64,000 bases of DNA, from the NCBI GenBank assembly GCA_963746805.1, contig CAVVCQ010000008.1, positions 496,001 to 560,000 of the forward strand, in the 5' to 3' direction. The DNA is from DATHTC01 sp963746805 (GTDB taxonomy: Bacteria > Actinomycetota > Thermoleophilia > Gaiellales > Gaiellaceae). The position numbers were made by a program, and so were the translations under genes. Positions 26,358 through 35,481 of the stretch are shown here, in pieces; the stretch's first letter is position 1, and each line of letters starts with the position of its first letter. The notes beneath the pieces are model-generated. The model made no database searches, had not been told where the DNA came from, and saw only the letters and a program-made list of their open reading frames with translations.

Positions 26358-27734
26358 ATGAAGGTACGACCGCTGGCGCTCTGCGGCGCTGTCGCTGTCA
26401 TCGCTGCGCTCGTCACGCTCGCGATCGCACTCGTGCCCGAGCTCCGCTTCGGCTACCGCGACCCGGCCGTCCGCGTCGCGATCGAGACGGCCGCAACGCT
26501 CATCGCGCTCGTCGTCGCGTACATCTTCATCGGGCGCTACCTCCGCAGCCACCGGCTCGACCACCTCGGCGTCGCAGTCGCCCTCTTCACGCTCGCGCTC
26601 TCGAACGCGTGCACGACCGTGAACGTCGCGCTCGGGCCGTGGGAGCAGCTGCGCGACTTCGCCTGGGGCTCGACCCTGGCAGGGATCTTCGTGCTCGGCG
26701 CCGCCGCGTTCCTCCCGCCGACCACCGTCGTCCGCACGCGGCGCGAGGTCGTGGCCGCGGCCGTCGGCGCCGTCATGCTCTCCGCAGCGCTCGCGCTCAC
26801 GCTCGACGCGCTCTTCGAGGTGATGCCCGTGCGGACCGATTTCGGCGCGCTCGATCCGCGCGAGCCGTTCCTCTCCGGCAACCCGGTGTTTCTCGGCGCG
26901 AGCCTCGGCGCGACCGCCGTCCTCGCTGCCGCGGCGATCGGCTTCGCGCGGAGCGCCGCGCACGGCGACCGCGACCCGCTGCTCACGTGGCTGGCCGTCG
27001 GCGCCACCGTCGGCGCGTTCGGCCGCCTGCACTACTTCCTCTTCCCGCCGGTGCAGGCCGACTGGGTCTACACCGGGACGGTCTTCCGGCTCGCCTTCTA
27101 CCTCGTGCTCCTCGTCGGCGCGGCGATCGAGATCGAGCGGTACTGGCGCGGCCTCGCGGCGGCAGCGGTCCTGGAGGAGCGGCGGCGGATCGCACGCGAC
27201 CTCCACGACGGCGTCGCACAGGAGCTGGCGTTCATCGACCGTGTCTCGCGGCGCCTGCGCGGAGACGGCGACGCGCCGCGGCAGATCGCTGCGGCGGCCG
27301 CCCGCGGACTCGCCGACTCGCGCCGTGCCATCGCGGCCCTCACGCGGCCGCTCGACGAGCCGCTCGAGGACGTGCTGGCGCAGGCCACCGAGGACGTGGC
27401 CGCGCGCACCGGGCTCGACGTCGAGTTCGACCTCGCCCAGGGGATCGAGCTCGACCCGCAGCGGCGCGAGGCACTCATCCGCATCGCCTGCGAGGCGGTG
27501 ACGAACGCCGCCGTCCACGGCCGCGCGCAAGGCGTCCGGGTCGAGCTCACCAACGGGCGCGGCGTCCGCCTCCGCGTGGTCGACGACGGCGTCGGCTTCG
27601 ACCCGGCGGACGGCGCCACGCGCCACGGCTTCGGGCTCGTGAGCATGCAGGAGCGGGCCGAGGCCATCGGCGCCGCGTTCCACCTCGACGCCGCCCCCGG
27701 CCGCGGCACCGCGGTGGAGGTCGACCTGCCGTGA
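26358..27734 (+). CDS. Sensor histidine kinase (NarL-system type)
   Basis: A 458-residue kinase. The first ~270 residues hold about seven membrane helices with no large extracellular domain, suggesting intramembrane sensing. The HisKA_3 site is ARDLHDGVAQELAF with the phosphorylated His. The HATPase domain shows EAVTNAAVHGRA (N box), VVDDGVGFDP (G1) and GFGLVSMQERA (G2). Start ATG 26358 in AGGAGG context (GAGGAGGCCG). It overlaps the response regulator start by 4 bases, so the two form one system. The stimulus is unknown. Confidence 0.9.
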   Translation: MKVRPLALCGAVAVIAALVTLAIALVPELRFGYRDPAVRVAIETAATLIALVVAYIFIGRYLRSHRLDHLGVAVALFTLALSNACTTVNVALGPWEQLRDFAWGSTLAGIFVLGAAAFLPPTTVVRTRREVVAAAVGAVMLSAALALTLDALFEVMPVRTDFGALDPREPFLSGNPVFLGASLGATAVLAAAAIGFARSAAHGDRDPLLTWLAVGATVGAFGRLHYFLFPPVQADWVYTGTVFRLAFYLVLLVGAAIEIERYWRGLAAAAVLEERRRIARDLHDGVAQELAFIDRVSRRLRGDGDAPRQIAAAAARGLADSRRAIAALTRPLDEPLEDVLAQATEDVAARTGLDVEFDLAQGIELDPQRREALIRIACEAVTNAAVHGRAQGVRVELTNGRGVRLRVVDDGVGFDPADGATRHGFGLVSMQERAEAIGAAFHLDAAPGRGTAVEVDLP

Positions 27735-28363
27735 CCCCGCGCGTGCTCCTCGCCGACGACCACGCCCCGACGCGGGAGGACATCCGGCAGACGCTCGAGA
27801 GCGAAGGCCGGTTCGAGGTCTGCGCCGTCGCCGCAGACGCGGCCGAGGCCGTCGACGCGGCTGCGAAGGAGCGCCCCGACCTCTGCCTGCTCGACATCCA
27901 CATGCCCGGCGGCGGCATCGCCGCGGCGTGGGAGATCACCGCGCGGCTCCCCGAGACGAAGGTCGTGATGCTGACCGTCTCGCGCGACGACGACGACCTC
28001 TTCGCCGCGCTCCGGGCCGGCGCGAGCGGGTACCTGCTGAAGGACACCGACCCGCAGCGGCTCGCTCCCGCGCTCGCCGACGTGCTCGCCGGCGAGGCCG
28101 CGATCCCGCGCGCGCTCGTCGCGCGGCTGGTGGGCGAGTTCCGCGACCGCGGTCCGCGCCGCCGTGCGGTGCTCGCGTCCGAGCCGCTGACGAGCCGCGA
28201 GTGGGAGGTGCTCGAGCTGATCCGGCGCGGCCTGTCGACGGCGCAGATCGCGGCCAAGCTCGTGCTCTCGCAGGCCACCGTGCGGAGCCACGTCGCGGCG
28301 ATCCTGCGCAAGCTGCGCGTCCCGGACCGCGCCTCCATCGTCCGGCTGTTCGAGAAGTCGTAG
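27731..28363 (+). CDS. NarL/LuxR-family response regulator
   Basis: A 210-residue regulator starting at GTG 27731, overlapping the kinase stop. The receiver has the acidic pair LADDH, phospho-Asp in LCLLDIHMPG, Thr in MLTVSRDD and Lys in GYLLKD. The C-terminal LuxR HTH is LTSREWEVLELIRRGLSTAQIA...VRSHVAAILRKL. It is the cognate partner of the upstream kinase. Targets are unknown. Confidence 0.92.
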   Translation: MTPRVLLADDHAPTREDIRQTLESEGRFEVCAVAADAAEAVDAAAKERPDLCLLDIHMPGGGIAAAWEITARLPETKVVMLTVSRDDDDLFAALRAGASGYLLKDTDPQRLAPALADVLAGEAAIPRALVARLVGEFRDRGPRRRAVLASEPLTSREWEVLELIRRGLSTAQIAAKLVLSQATVRSHVAAILRKLRVPDRASIVRLFEKS

Positions 28364-28434
28364 CCCGCAGTCGTTGAGGGACCTCCACGCCCGCGCGGGT
28401 TGCGCCGTCACCGGGGGCGGACCAGGATCGGCCC

Positions 28435-28884
28435 ATGGGCTCTGCGGCCCACCGCGACGGGCCGAGGAGGCGCATCCGTGTCCTCGTCGCCGACCGCCAC
28501 CCGAACGTGCGCGCCGCGCTGCGCGCCGATCTGGAGGACGGCGGCTTCGACGTCTGCGCAGAGGCCGCCACCGGGGACGAGGCCGTCGCCGCCTCGCACC
28601 GCGAGCGGCCGGACGTCTGCCTCGTGGACGCCGGGATCGGCGGGCTCGCGCTGCTCGTCGGGCGGATGACCGCCGAGGCGCCGGCCCCGCGCGTCGTCGT
28701 CACCGCGGTGACCCGCAACGAGGACGATCTCGTCGCCGCCTTCCGCGCCGGCGCGGCGGGGTACCTGCCGAAGGACGTGCGCGCACGGCGCCTCCGCGAC
28801 GCACTCGCGGCGATCGCGGCCGGGGCGACGGTGCTCCCACCGACGCTCGCACCACGCGTGCTCGGCACGTCCGACGCGCGTTGA
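28435..28884 (+). CDS. Stand-alone receiver-domain protein
   Basis: A 149-residue protein that is a single receiver domain. VLVADRHPNVRAAL has one of the two acidic pocket residues, VCLVDAGIGG has the phospho-Asp, VVVTAVTRNEDD the Thr and AGYLPKD the Lys. It stops before any HTH, unlike the paralogous regulator 70 bases upstream, to which it is similar throughout the receiver. It may act as a phosphate sink or a competitor for the same kinase, or it may be a C-terminally lost LuxR regulator. Confidence 0.8.
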   Translation: MGSAAHRDGPRRRIRVLVADRHPNVRAALRADLEDGGFDVCAEAATGDEAVAASHRERPDVCLVDAGIGGLALLVGRMTAEAPAPRVVVTAVTRNEDDLVAAFRAGAAGYLPKDVRARRLRDALAAIAAGATVLPPTLAPRVLGTSDAR

Positions 28885-28993
28885 GTTCGCTCAACGGCCC
28901 TTGCCATGCAGTGGGCGGCGGCTCCACGATGGCCCGGTACGGGCGGCGGTGAGGCCGCCCACCACATCCTTCCGTCGAGGGAAGAGGGGGAAG

Positions 28994-31454
28994 ATGAAGT
29001 TCACACGCACCGCGCGCCGGGGGAGGATCGGCGCGCTGGCCGCGCTTGCGCTGCTGGTCGCCGCTGTCACGCTCGCCGCGCCTGCGGCCGCGTCGGAGGA
29101 CGACCTCGCCGCGGACGCGGTCGTCGAGGTCATCGTCGCCGACCGCGCCGAGCTCGACGCGCTCGTCGCGACCGGCGTCGACCTCACGCATCAGCTCGAC
29201 CGCCGCGGCGGCAAGATCGTCGCCCAGGCCGTCGTCACGGACGAGGAGCTCGCGTCGCTCCGCGAGGCCGGCTTCACCGTCGGCCAGACGCTCTGGACGC
29301 AGGCCGACACCGACGCGAGGAACGCGGAGCGGCTCGCCACGATCGCGGCCAAGCGCCAGGCGAACCGGAGCCTCCGGCGCACGCTCGTTCCAGGCCGCGG
29401 CGGACGCAGACACACTCATCGTCCTGCGCTCCGACTGGTTCACGACGGTCGACGCGCCCGACAACGACCCCGAGCAGTTCCTGTACGTCGAGGTGAAGTC
29501 GAGCCTCGGCTCGACGACGAGCTCGTCACCGACGCTGACGCTCAGCTGGGACAGCGGCCCGGGCACCGAGATCGGATCCGGCGGCACGATCGCGATGTCG
29601 CGCTTCGTCGACGCCGGCGTCTACATGTTCAACTTCCGCCAGGTCGAGGTCCCGACGCGGCCGAGCCGCGTCCGGATCACGAGCTCGGCCGGAGGCGCGG
29701 CCGAGGCCGACGTCACCGAGTGGCTCCCGATCGACCAGAACGGCGACCCGCAGGACCCGTACTTCAAGGACTTCGTCGACCGCTACCTGACGCCGCAGGA
29801 GCTCTACGCGCGGATCGAGCAGCTCCACGCGCAGTACCCGGAGCTCACGGACATCGTCGAGCTTCCGTACAAGACGAACGGCTACCAGCGGAAGTCGATG
29901 GCGGCGATGTGCGGCACCGTCGGCATCGGCAGCTCGCCGAACACGGGCTGCGGCGGAAACGCGGCCGCCGTCTACCTCGAGGCGCGCGAGTGGGGCCACC
30001 TCGGCGGCAACAACGTGATGGCGGAGTTCGTGAACCCCAACGCGGCGAGTCAGCCGCTCTCGGTGTTCGTGCTCGGCAACCGCGTGACCGTGAACCTCGC
30101 GACGAACGCGAGCGGCGTGCCCACGAGCACGGCGGCGCAGGTCGTCGCGGCGATCAACGCCCATCCGGGCGCAAGTGCGCTTCTCTTCGCCGCCACGTAC
30201 GGCGGGAACGCCGGAGCGGGAATCGTCCAACCTCGGGCGCTCGTCTCGCTCTCGGACTTCCTGCTCGCACCGCCGGAGGTCCAGCGGGGCCCGCACACGG
30301 TCAAGCTGCTCCGGATCGGCAAGTCGCGAGACGGCTCGAAGACCGGCGTCTTCATCTACGCGCAGGAGCACGCGCGTGAGTGGGTGCCGCCGCAGGTCAA
30401 TATCGAGACCGCCGAGCGGCTGCTGCGCAACTACGCGCACGACGGCCGGACGAAGCAGCTCGTCAACAACCTCGACATCTTCCTCCTCCCGTCGGTGAAC
30501 CCCGACGGCGGCACGGTCTCGTTCTACGACCGCGGCTCGCAGCGCCGGAACATCACGCGGCACTGCCTGCTCACGACCACGAACGGGATGCCGGCTGCCC
30601 GCGGGAGCTGGGGCGTCGACAACAACCGCAACTACGACATCGGCTCGCTGTTCGACGGCTACAGCGGCGGATCGTCGAGCTGCACGAGCGACAACTTCTC
30701 GGGCCCGTCGGAGCTGTCCGAGCCCGAGAGCAAGAACGTCGACTGGGTCGCGGCGACGTACGACAACATCAAGTTCTCGATGAACACGCACAGCTCCGGG
30801 AACCTGTTCATGTGGTCACCGGGGGCGTACATCGTCCCGGGGCGGATCCCGCTGCCGCGGCCGGACCTCGGCACCGAGACGTTCTTCTGGGCCGCCTCGA
30901 CGCACATCCTCTCGGAGATCAAGCGGCACCGGAACATGGCCGTCGAGCCCGGGGCAACCGGCCCGGTCATCGACGTCCTCTACTCCGCCGCCGGCAACTC
31001 CGGCGACATGATGTATTACAAGCACGGGCTCTTCGCCTGGAACTTCGAGACCGGGACCCAGGGCTTCCAGCCCACGTGGGACCCCGAGGGCCACAACCAG
31101 ACGATGGAGTTCGCGAACGGCATGACCGGGCTCCTCGACGTGGCCTACGCCTGGACGAAGGACAAGCAGCGGCCCGACTCGAAGGCCGTCGCCAGTCGGG
31201 CGGAGGACGGCTCGTGGAAGCTCCAGTTCCAGACGAGCGAGCCGGCGACCGTCTTCTACACGCTCGACGGCAGCCGGCCCACGCTGGCCTCGACGAAGTA
31301 CGCCGTGAACGCCTTCCGCGAGCCGCCGCAGGTGTTGACGGTCGCCGCGGGCACGACGGTGCACTTCTTCTCCGCCGACATGGCGGGGAACGTCGAGAAC
31401 AACTACCGGCCCGACGGCAAGTCGGAGAACTACAACAAGGCACGGATCGGCTAG
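28994..31454 (+). pseudogene. Secreted M14 zinc carboxypeptidase, one frameshift
   Basis: Starts at ATG 28994 with a signal peptide (RIGALAALALLVAAVTLAAPAAA). The frame changes near 29390, and the second frame runs to 31454; removing one base would give ~820 residues. Peptidase motifs are all present: EHAREWVPP (Zn His and Glu), SVNPDGG, VDNNRNYD (substrate Arg), MNTHSSGN (third Zn ligand) and WNFETGTQGF (catalytic Glu). A ~90-residue insert rich in VTVNLATNASG and VVAAINAHPG interrupts the domain before HARE. The C-terminal ~80 residues form a chitobiase-like FYTLDGSRPT domain. It would trim C-terminal residues from extracellular peptides. The shift may be real or an assembly error. Confidence 0.85.
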
Positions 31455-31464
31455 CTCCCGAAAC

Positions 31465-31495
31465 GGAGGGGCGGCGCCCCCGGCGCCGCCCCTCC
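31465..31495 (+). terminator. Terminator hairpin after the M14 gene
   Basis: GGAGGGGCGGCGCC (31465-31478) pairs perfectly over 14 bp with GGCGCCGCCCCTCC (31482-31495) around a 3-base loop, 10 bases after the stop. There is no T-tract, as is common in high-GC genomes. Confidence 0.7.
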
Positions 31496-31544
31496 ACATC
31501 GTCCGGCTCCCCTGCGGCGGGCCCCACCGTCACCGGAGGTGCAC

Positions 31545-33140
31545 GTGAGACGACTCATCCTCCTCGCCGTCGGCGCCGCGCTCGTGGTCGGGATCGGCCC
31601 GGCGGCGAGCGGCGCCGACGAGAACCCGTACTGCCAGCGCGACCTCGCGGCGAACTCGTCCGTTCTGAACGTCGAGTACCTGTGCCGCATCCCGACGACG
31701 CGGCACTCGTGGGACGCGAACGGGAACCTGATCACGGACCCGGCCTCGCCCACCGGCTACCGCGAGACGCAGTCGCAGGCGATCTCGCTCAACTTCATCG
31801 ACTACGGCAACCCGCGCGCCGATCAGCCCGATGGCGCGGCGACGAAGGACGTTCTCTTCGTTTCCGGCCGCTTCGGTCTCAAGGCGTTCGACATCACGCG
31901 GCCGACCGCGCCGAAGCTCCTCGACTGGCTCGGCGACGGCGTCGACGACCCGATCCTCCCGAACGGGAGCCCGCAGCCGAACCGGCTCGGCCTCCTCGAC
32001 GACATGTGGGAGAACGAGGACATGGACGTCGATCCCGGCCGCAAGCTCGTGTTCCTCTCGCGCGATCCGCGCGCCTACGGCGGGAACACGAACACGGGCG
32101 AGTCGGGCATCTACGTGATCGACGTGCGGCACCCCGACCGGATGCAGGTGCTCGCGTACGTGCAGGTGCCGGCGGGCCACACGACCACGTGCGTCAACGA
32201 CTGCAAGTGGCTCTGGACGGGCGGGCCGGCCCGGGCGGCGACCCAGCCGTCCACGTGGGGCGGCCGGCCGATCTGGGTCACGGACGTGCGCGACCCGCAC
32301 AATCCGAAGGTCCACCCCGACCCGATCGACACGGCCCGCAACGACGGCGTGACCGACTACGCGCACGACGTTCAGGTCGACTCGGCAGGCGTCGCGTGGG
32401 TCTCGGGCCGCGGCGGCATCCGCGGCTACTGGACGAAGGGGCTGCACTTCGACCCGGTCCTCGGCGAGAAGCGCGTCGCCACGGCCTTCGACCCCATCCC
32501 CTACGCCGGAGGCGGGATCGCGGAGTCGGCGGCGCCTTCGCGTTTCTTCCACAACTCGTGGCACCCGGCCGGTGACCTGATCTACGGGACGGAGGAGGAC
32601 TTCCGCGGCGGGTGCGCCGCCGACGGCGCCTTCGTCATCGCGTCGCTCGCGGGGAGTTACGGCGGCGAGGGATGGCGCTCGACGCCGGCGAACCCGTTCC
32701 GGCTGCAGACGGTCGGCACCTGGAAGCCGGCGGGCCAGCCGGGGTCGTCGACCTCGGCCGACTGCTCGGCGCACTACTTCCAGATGCAGGACGAGATCGT
32801 GGCGTACTCCTTCTACAGCCAGGGCGTGCGCTTCCTCGACGTCAGCGACCCGACGAACATCAAGCAGGTGGGCTACTTCCGCCCCGCCAACGGCACCTCG
32901 TGGGCGCCGTACTTCCACAAGGGGCTCGTCTACACGGCCGACCGCAACGGCGTCTACGTGCTGCGGCCGACGGTAGAGGCGGGGCAACTGCAGCAGGCGG
33001 TGGCCGAGCCGCGGGCATTGTCCGTGAGCGCGGACGACGCCGTGCCGGACGCGGATCCGGAGGTGGAGCGCCTCGCCGCGCTCGCGCGTCCGGACGGCTT
33101 CCTCTGCAGTCTGCCGCTCGACGAGAGCGACGTCGGCTGA
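31545..33140 (+). CDS. Secreted LVIVD-type beta-propeller protein
   Basis: A 531-residue protein. GTG 31545 is preferred because GGAGG lies five bases upstream; a GTG at 31539 is too close to it. Residues 1-25 form a signal peptide. Repeated blades have the pattern KDVLFVSGRFGLKAFDITRPTAPKLL, GIYVIDVRHPDRMQVLAYV and GVRFLDVSDPTNIKQVGYF, the LVIVD repeat signature. Four or more cysteines (NPYCQRD, EYLCRIP, TCVNDCKW) suggest disulfides. No catalytic site is recognisable. It follows the M14 gene in the same orientation and may be co-secreted. Confidence 0.8.
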   Translation: MRRLILLAVGAALVVGIGPAASGADENPYCQRDLAANSSVLNVEYLCRIPTTRHSWDANGNLITDPASPTGYRETQSQAISLNFIDYGNPRADQPDGAATKDVLFVSGRFGLKAFDITRPTAPKLLDWLGDGVDDPILPNGSPQPNRLGLLDDMWENEDMDVDPGRKLVFLSRDPRAYGGNTNTGESGIYVIDVRHPDRMQVLAYVQVPAGHTTTCVNDCKWLWTGGPARAATQPSTWGGRPIWVTDVRDPHNPKVHPDPIDTARNDGVTDYAHDVQVDSAGVAWVSGRGGIRGYWTKGLHFDPVLGEKRVATAFDPIPYAGGGIAESAAPSRFFHNSWHPAGDLIYGTEEDFRGGCAADGAFVIASLAGSYGGEGWRSTPANPFRLQTVGTWKPAGQPGSSTSADCSAHYFQMQDEIVAYSFYSQGVRFLDVSDPTNIKQVGYFRPANGTSWAPYFHKGLVYTADRNGVYVLRPTVEAGQLQQAVAEPRALSVSADDAVPDADPEVERLAALARPDGFLCSLPLDESDVG

Positions 33141-33147
33141 CGGGCAG

Positions 33148-33183
33148 GACGGGCGGGAGGCGCAAGAATGCCTCCCGCCCGTC
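33148..33183. terminator. Bidirectional terminator hairpin
   Basis: GACGGGCGGGAGGC (33148-33161) pairs over 14 bp with GCCTCCCGCCCGTC (33170-33183), with the 8-base loop GCAAGAAT. It lies between the converging propeller gene and DHFR-like gene and can serve both. Confidence 0.75.
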
Positions 33184-33186
33184 GCC

Positions 33187-33747
33187 TCACCCGCCGGCGG
33201 CGTACCGGGTCAGCACGACGCCGGACCGGAACGTGCGGCACTCGGCGAGCGTCAGCCGCGGGATCCTCGCGTCCTCGAACAACCTCGCCCCCACCCCGAG
33301 CACCACGGGGTAGACGAACAGGCGGAACTCGTCCACCACGCCGAGCCGTATGAGCGCGTGCACCAGCGTGATGCTCCCGGTCGCGACGATGTCCTTGCCG
33401 TCCTCGGCCTTGAGGGCGCCGATGTCGTCCCCGAGGTCGCCCGACAGCACGGTGGTTCGCTCCCACGCCGGGTCGGTGAGCGTGCTCGAGACGACGTACT
33501 TGGCGACGGCGTCGAGGTACTCCGCCACTCCTGTCTCGTCGTCGGTCTGGAGCGGCCAGTAGCCGCGCAGCTCCTCGAACGTCACCCGCCCGACCAGCAG
33601 CGCGTCCGCCGCAGCCGCCTGCTCGCGGATCACCGACGCGATGTCGGACTCGTCGACCCCCGCGTCGGCGACAGGAGCGAACCAGCCCTCGCTCGCGTCG
33701 ATGACGCCGTCCAGGGTGATGTTCTCGGTGACGACCAGCCTGCGCAC
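33187..33747 (-). CDS. Dihydrofolate-reductase/RibD C-terminal family protein
   Basis: A 186-residue single-domain protein. RLVVTENITLDGVID begins the fold, ADALLVGRVTFEELRGYW gives the NADPH-binding G-R-x-T-x-E block, DIVATGSITLVHALIRLGVVDEF the glycine turn and VYPVVLGVGARLF the final strand. This family is related to the RibD reductase domain; most members have no proven substrate. It is complete, unlike the truncated relative at 20.1-20.4 kb. Confidence 0.88.
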   Translation of the reverse strand: MRRLVVTENITLDGVIDASEGWFAPVADAGVDESDIASVIREQAAAADALLVGRVTFEELRGYWPLQTDDETGVAEYLDAVAKYVVSSTLTDPAWERTTVLSGDLGDDIGALKAEDGKDIVATGSITLVHALIRLGVVDEFRLFVYPVVLGVGARLFEDARIPRLTLAECRTFRSGVVLTRYAAGG

Positions 33748-33838
33748 GTTCGACCTCCGTCGGCTTCGCTCGTCGTTCCCGGTCGCCCCTGAGCCGGAAA
33801 CGGATGGCGCGGCGCACGGCTACACTGTCGCGGCTCGT

Positions 33839-33912
<74 letters not shown>

Positions 33913-33996
33913 TCCTTTTCACTCCGCGCCACGTCTGGTCTTGCGGCGCGGACCGTTGCCGCAGCGGCATCACCAGCGGCGTTCCGCATGCTGTCG

Positions 33997-35430
33997 TCAG
34001 GCCCTGCGGGGCCAGGCGGTCACAGAGCCGACCGGCTCGAAAGGCGACGGAGGAGAAGCTTCGATTCCCCGCCGCCCAGCCTCGCCGCTGAGGCCCAGGA
34101 GCCTGGCGCCGTAGCGGAGCACCGGCTCCGACTCGCAGGCGAAGCCGAGTGCCACTCCGGGCGGCTGCGGCGTCGCGGCGTGCTCGTTGAAGCCGTCCAG
34201 GCCAATTCCCTGCTCCCGGGCGGCCTTGAGCAACGCCGGCTCGTCGGTGTCCGCCGGAAAGGACAAGGACAGGAAGAGGCCGGCGGCACTGCCGACGACG
34301 CGTGCTTCCGGGACGTGCCTCGCGAGCGAGGTGACGAGGGCCTCACGGCGGCGGCGATAGGCGGCTCCGACCTTGCGCAGGTGCCGGTCGAGGAACCCGC
34401 GCTCCAGGAACTCCGATAGCGCGAGCTGCGTGAGCCGCGGGGCCGCGATCGACGTAGCGAACAGATACTCCACGACAGGCGCGACGAGGGCTCCGGGCAG
34501 CACGGCCCAGCCGACGCGCACCGTAGGGGCAAGCAGCGCGCTCGCGCTCCCCACGTACGCGACGCGCTCCGGCGCGAGACCCTGGAGTGCGGCGGCCGGT
34601 GCACGGTCGTACCGGAAGTGCCCGTCGTAGTCGTGCTCGATCACGACCCTGTCGCCGACTGCCGCCCAATCCAGCAGGGCGCGCCGTCGCTCCGGCGCGA
34701 GCGCCGCTCCGGTCGGGAACTGGTGCTCGGGGCTCACGACGACGGCCGGAACGTCCGGGAGCTCGTCGACACAGAGACCTCCCTCGTCGACGCGGACGGG
34801 CACGAGCTCGAGGCCGGAGGCGGCGAGCGTCGTCGCACGCCAGCGGTGGCTCGGGTCCTCGACCGCGATGCGCGTCGCGCCTCTCGCCCGCAGGACCGAC
34901 GCGAGCACGAAGAGCGCCTGCGACGAGCCGGCGAAGATGCACGTCCGGTCGGTGGTTCCGACCACGCCGCGCGTCCGAGCGAGGAACGCGGGTAGGCGCC
35001 GCCGGAGATCGGACGCTCCTTGCGGCTCCCCGTACGCGAAGTCCTGTCCGGCCGCGTCCTGAAGCGACGAGCGGACCACGGTGAGCCATTGCGCACGCGG
35101 GAAGAGCGCGAAGTCCGGAAGGCACGTCGCTCGCGCAAACGGCAGGTTCGGGTCGTTCTCCACCTGTACCGCGGCAGCGGCGGCGGCTGCGACAGTCGGA
35201 GCCGCGCCGCGTCGAACCGCGATGTAGCCCTCGGCGGCGAGCTGGGTGTAGGCGCCGACGACAACGCCGCGGGAAACGCGGAGGTCGGCGGCGAGCGTTC
35301 GAGTCGACGGCAACGCCTGCCCCACCTCGAGCGCCCCCGACCGGACAAGCTCGCGTACCTGCCGCTCGATCTGCAGGCCGAGCGGCCCGTCGCGGTCGAG
35401 CTCGAGCCCGAGAAGTGGTCCTGTCGACAT
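33997..35430 (-). CDS. MocR-type GntR regulator with aminotransferase-like domain, PLP lysine missing
   Basis: A 477-residue protein. Residues ~10-75 form a GntR winged helix: LGLQIERQVRELVRSGAL, ALPSTRTLAADLRVSRGVV. After a linker, residues ~100-460 are a fold-type-I aminotransferase domain: FAYGEPQG, SPEHQFPTG and VIEHDYDGHFRYD are conserved MocR blocks. At the Schiff-base position relatives have S-K-x-L; here the segment reads YVGSASALLAPTVRVGW, with no lysine. So it should bind PLP without an internal aldimine or have lost PLP control. It is divergent from the dehydrogenase gene at 35482 and probably controls it or a distant locus. Confidence 0.88.
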   Translation of the reverse strand: MSTGPLLGLELDRDGPLGLQIERQVRELVRSGALEVGQALPSTRTLAADLRVSRGVVVGAYTQLAAEGYIAVRRGAAPTVAAAAAAAVQVENDPNLPFARATCLPDFALFPRAQWLTVVRSSLQDAAGQDFAYGEPQGASDLRRRLPAFLARTRGVVGTTDRTCIFAGSSQALFVLASVLRARGATRIAVEDPSHRWRATTLAASGLELVPVRVDEGGLCVDELPDVPAVVVSPEHQFPTGAALAPERRRALLDWAAVGDRVVIEHDYDGHFRYDRAPAAALQGLAPERVAYVGSASALLAPTVRVGWAVLPGALVAPVVEYLFATSIAAPRLTQLALSEFLERGFLDRHLRKVGAAYRRRREALVTSLARHVPEARVVGSAAGLFLSLSFPADTDEPALLKAAREQGIGLDGFNEHAATPQPPGVALGFACESEPVLRYGARLLGLSGEAGRRGIEASPPSPFEPVGSVTAWPRRA

Positions 35431-35481
35431 GAGCGTAATTGGCCCTTACGGGAGGACCATAGCGCGCCTACCGTTGGCCGC

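Noticed and set aside
22445..26416. A 1,323-codon minus-strand open frame across several genes
   Set aside because: It runs antisense to the methyltransferase fusion and LD-carboxypeptidase genes and out of frame with the protease; its translation is Arg/Ala-rich with no motif.
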